The notes beneath the pieces are model-generated. The model was given only the letters and a program-made list of their open reading frames with translations. It searched no databases and was not told the DNA's origin. Source: Halomonas sp. 25-S5 (GTDB lineage Bacteria; Pseudomonadota; Gammaproteobacteria; Pseudomonadales; Halomonadaceae). Taken from it: a stretch of DNA of 64,000 nucleotides. Where the stretch lies: NCBI RefSeq assembly GCF_029889845.1, contig NZ_JARANV010000018.1, positions 24,391-88,390 of the forward strand. Reading direction: 5' to 3'. Positions within the stretch are counted from its first letter, which is position 1; every line of letters begins with the position of its first letter. The position numbers were made by a program, and so were the translations under genes. Shown here piece after piece: positions 60,640 to 64,000 of this stretch.

Positions 60640-61509
60640 ATGCAGACCAAGTACAAAGTCGGACTGCTGCGCGGCAACCTGCTGGTCGCGGCATTGCTGC
60701 TGGCCCTGATGGCCATCGCCACGACCACCCTGACCGAGGCCCTGCTGCTGTGGCTGGCCGCGACCTGGCTGGCCGTCACCGCGCTGTCGCTCGCCTTCAA
60801 CCATCGCCGCCCCGCCACGGTGCCTTGGCAGCTGCTGCCCGGCCTGCTGCTGGCCGCCCTGCTGTGGGTGGACCCCGAGCGGCACATCACCTGGCTGTGG
60901 GCCTGGGCGGTGCTGCTGATGCTTCCCCAACCCCGCTGGATCCTGCTGCTCGAGACCCTGCTGGCGCTCGCCACCTGGTGGCCACTGCGCGAACTGCTGG
61001 GGCTCGAGCAGTGGGCCTTGGCCGGCCTGCTGCTCGCGGCCCTGATGCTGCTGGGGCTGTCCAGGGCCCTTGACCTTCGCGCGCTGCGCCAGAGCTCCCT
61101 GCGCCGGGCCCGCCTGGTCCCCGGCCTGCCGCTCTGGCCCGGTGCCAGGCTGGCCCAGGACCTCGCCCTCGAGCGGGTCCGCAGCCTTCGCGAGGGGGTG
61201 CATGCCGAGCTGCTGCTGCTGCACACCCCGCGACACCGCTGCTGGTCACTGGCCCACCGGCTGTGCCGACTGACCCACAGCTACGAGCCCTGTTACCGCC
61301 TCGACCCGCGGACCCTGGCCGTGATCCTGACCAGCCGCAACCGTCGCGAGGCCGAGGAGCGTCGCGAGACACTGTGGCGTCACCTCGAGGCCAGGGGTCC
61401 GGGCAGGGCGATCGCCCTGCCCGGCCTGGCATCGCTGGAAGACGAGCGACAGGCCCTGGCCCGACAGGCACCTGGGCTCCAGATCAGCGAGGAACCGGCC
61501 GATGCCTGA
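60640..61509 (+). CDS. Membrane protein with degenerate GGDEF-like C-terminus (first of pair)
   Basis: 289 residues. About five to six membrane spans occupy residues 10-145. The soluble C-terminal part has HAELLLLHTPRHR and YRLDPRTLAVILTSRNRR followed by a charged helix, which follows the strand-helix order of a GGDEF domain, but the GGDEF signature itself is gone (LDPRT). The match is weak. It overlaps the next gene by 8 bp. It cannot be an active diguanylate cyclase; a c-di-GMP or protein-binding role is a guess. No ribosome-binding site is obvious at ATG 60640. Confidence 0.7.
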   Translation: MQTKYKVGLLRGNLLVAALLLALMAIATTTLTEALLLWLAATWLAVTALSLAFNHRRPATVPWQLLPGLLLAALLWVDPERHITWLWAWAVLLMLPQPRWILLLETLLALATWWPLRELLGLEQWALAGLLLAALMLLGLSRALDLRALRQSSLRRARLVPGLPLWPGARLAQDLALERVRSLREGVHAELLLLHTPRHRCWSLAHRLCRLTHSYEPCYRLDPRTLAVILTSRNRREAEERRETLWRHLEARGPGRAIALPGLASLEDERQALARQAPGLQISEEPADA

Positions 61510-62429
61510 ACGTCGAGTCTGGTTCCTGCGGCTGTTCGCGGCCTGGTACGCCAGCGGCGCGCTGCTGCTGCTGGGCATGGCCCTGTGGCTCTACCTGATG
61601 GGCGAGTACGCGCGCCTCCCGCTCCCCGCCGCCCTCTTCCTGCTGATGCTGGTGGCCACCCTGCTGAGCGTGACGCGCGAGGATCACTCGCGCCTGGCCG
61701 CCTACCTGGTGCTGATCTGCGGTTACCTGCTGATCGCCGTCGAACTGCCTCGACAGTCGGGACTGCCGTCGCTCTGGGTGGGGTTGCCGCCGGTCCTCAC
61801 CCTGCTGTTGCTGCCGTTGGGCCCAGCCATGCTGCTCAACGTGGCGCTGACGCCGGTCTGGCTGGCCTTGCTTGGTAGTGGCGAGCTCGATCGGGACATG
61901 CTGCTGGGCTACCTGACGCTGGTGGTCGTGGCGGCCCTGGTGCCCTGGGAGCAGGTCCGCCAGCACGCCCTGCTGAGGGCCACCGACCCGCGCGACCCCG
62001 AATGCTCGGCGGTAGAACGCCAGACGCTGCATGAGCGACTGGCCAGCGAGGCCGAACGCGCCTCACTGCTCGGGCAGCCGCTGGCCGTGGTGCTGATTCA
62101 CCTGCCCCAGCTGGAGATGGCGGGCGAGCAGTTCGGCCCGCGGGCGCGACAGGCCCTGCTGGACTGTCTCTGCCAGGCCGTCGCCAGCCGCTGCCGCGAC
62201 CATGACATCCTGGGCCGGGAGGGCCCGGCGGATTTCTGGCTGGTGCTGCCGGACACCTCCGAGAGCGGCGCCCTACTGGTGCAGCAACGACTCGGCCAGG
62301 CCTTCGAGCAGGCCACCCTGATGGAGACCGGCCCGATGGAGGCGCGAGTGCGCCTCTGTCGGCCGCGCCCGGGGGAGTCCTGGCAACGGCTCGAGCAGCG
62401 CCTGCAGGCCGTCAGCCAGTCGCTGGCCG

Positions 62430-62437
<8 letters not shown>
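61502..62437 (+). CDS. Membrane protein with degenerate GGDEF domain (second of pair)
   Basis: 311 residues. Five to six membrane spans (residues 8-150) precede a domain that aligns end to end with GGDEF: RATDPRDPE (for TDxLTGLxNR), EAERASLLGQPLAVVLIHL, ARQALLDCLCQAVASRCRD, then GREGPADFWLVLPDTSES in place of GRYGGDEFxxLLPxT. The GGDEF loop reads GPADF and the LTGLxNR motif is lost. Synthesis of c-di-GMP is therefore unlikely. It overlaps its neighbours by 8 bp on both sides, so the three genes are translationally coupled. Confidence 0.8.
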
Positions 62438-63985
<1,548 letters not shown>

Positions 63986-64000
63986 CCGGGGGCGGGGGGG

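Overview
The window reads as chromosome of a GC-rich gammaproteobacterium, most likely a halophile of the Halomonas group. This is inferred from gene content and gene order, not from a database search. Support includes a complete Na+-pumping NADH:quinone reductase (Nqr) operon, a Lpp-type murein lipoprotein, and several gene strings that I recall in the same order in Pseudomonas and E. coli. These strings are leuCDB-asd, ybeL/leuS-lptE-holA, nqr/gap/mfd, topA with its small partners, and lipA-lipB-ybeD-dacA-rlpA-mltB-rodA-mrdA-rlmH-rsfS-nadD-proA. No rRNA, tRNA, CRISPR array, intact insertion sequence or prophage is visible.

Layout. 0-10 kb: lysine/threonine/methionine precursor gene asd and the leucine genes leuC-leuD-leuB on the minus strand, interrupted between leuB and asd by uspA and a marR-emrA-emrB multidrug efflux cassette on the plus strand; a LysR regulator diverges from leuC. 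10-18.5 kb: a polytopic membrane protein of unknown function flanked by inverted REP-like elements, a YbeL-like zinc-ribbon protein, leuS-lptE-holA, then a PA2779/PA2778-like pair and a DUF488 gene. 18.6-27 kb: nqrABCDEF and nqrM on the minus strand, without apbE, then an N-terminally extended GAPDH divergent from mfd. 30.6-33.6 kb: an envelope cluster of two L,D-transpeptidases around an Lpp-like lipoprotein, followed by a ferritin-like gene and a possible 25-residue cysteine-rich ORF. 33.8-40.2 kb: an accessory block on one strand (SDR, aldo/keto reductase, OhrR, Ohr, TetR, cupin, GST, secreted dienelactone hydrolase) that looks like an electrophile/peroxide detoxification island. 40.3-48.5 kb: ybiT-like ABC-F ATPase, NYN protein, DUF6586, topA, and a large DUF3141 protein with a PHA-synthase-like Cys-Asp-His set. 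48.8-60.5 kb: lipoate synthesis, cell elongation/peptidoglycan genes, rlmH, rsfS, nadD and proA. 60.6-63.9 kb: two overlapping membrane proteins with degenerate GGDEF-like C-termini and a DedA-PAP2 fusion.

The most unusual material is intergenic. Arrays of 7-8 bp units sharing an RAGC core lie at gene ends (8852, 25247, 49901, 63868). Two of them belong to a repeated module: array, terminator hairpin, then a nearly identical 43-nt block of degenerate units in the opposite orientation; in one case this block encodes the LipB C-terminus. There is also a dispersed ~100-bp element in three copies whose central stem shows a compensatory change, an 88-bp element with 18-bp perfect inverted ends, an inverted REP pair, and a 26-bp tandem repeat that copies the rlmH stop region. 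Coordinates include stop codons; starts were chosen from ribosome-binding sites, overlaps and family N-termini.
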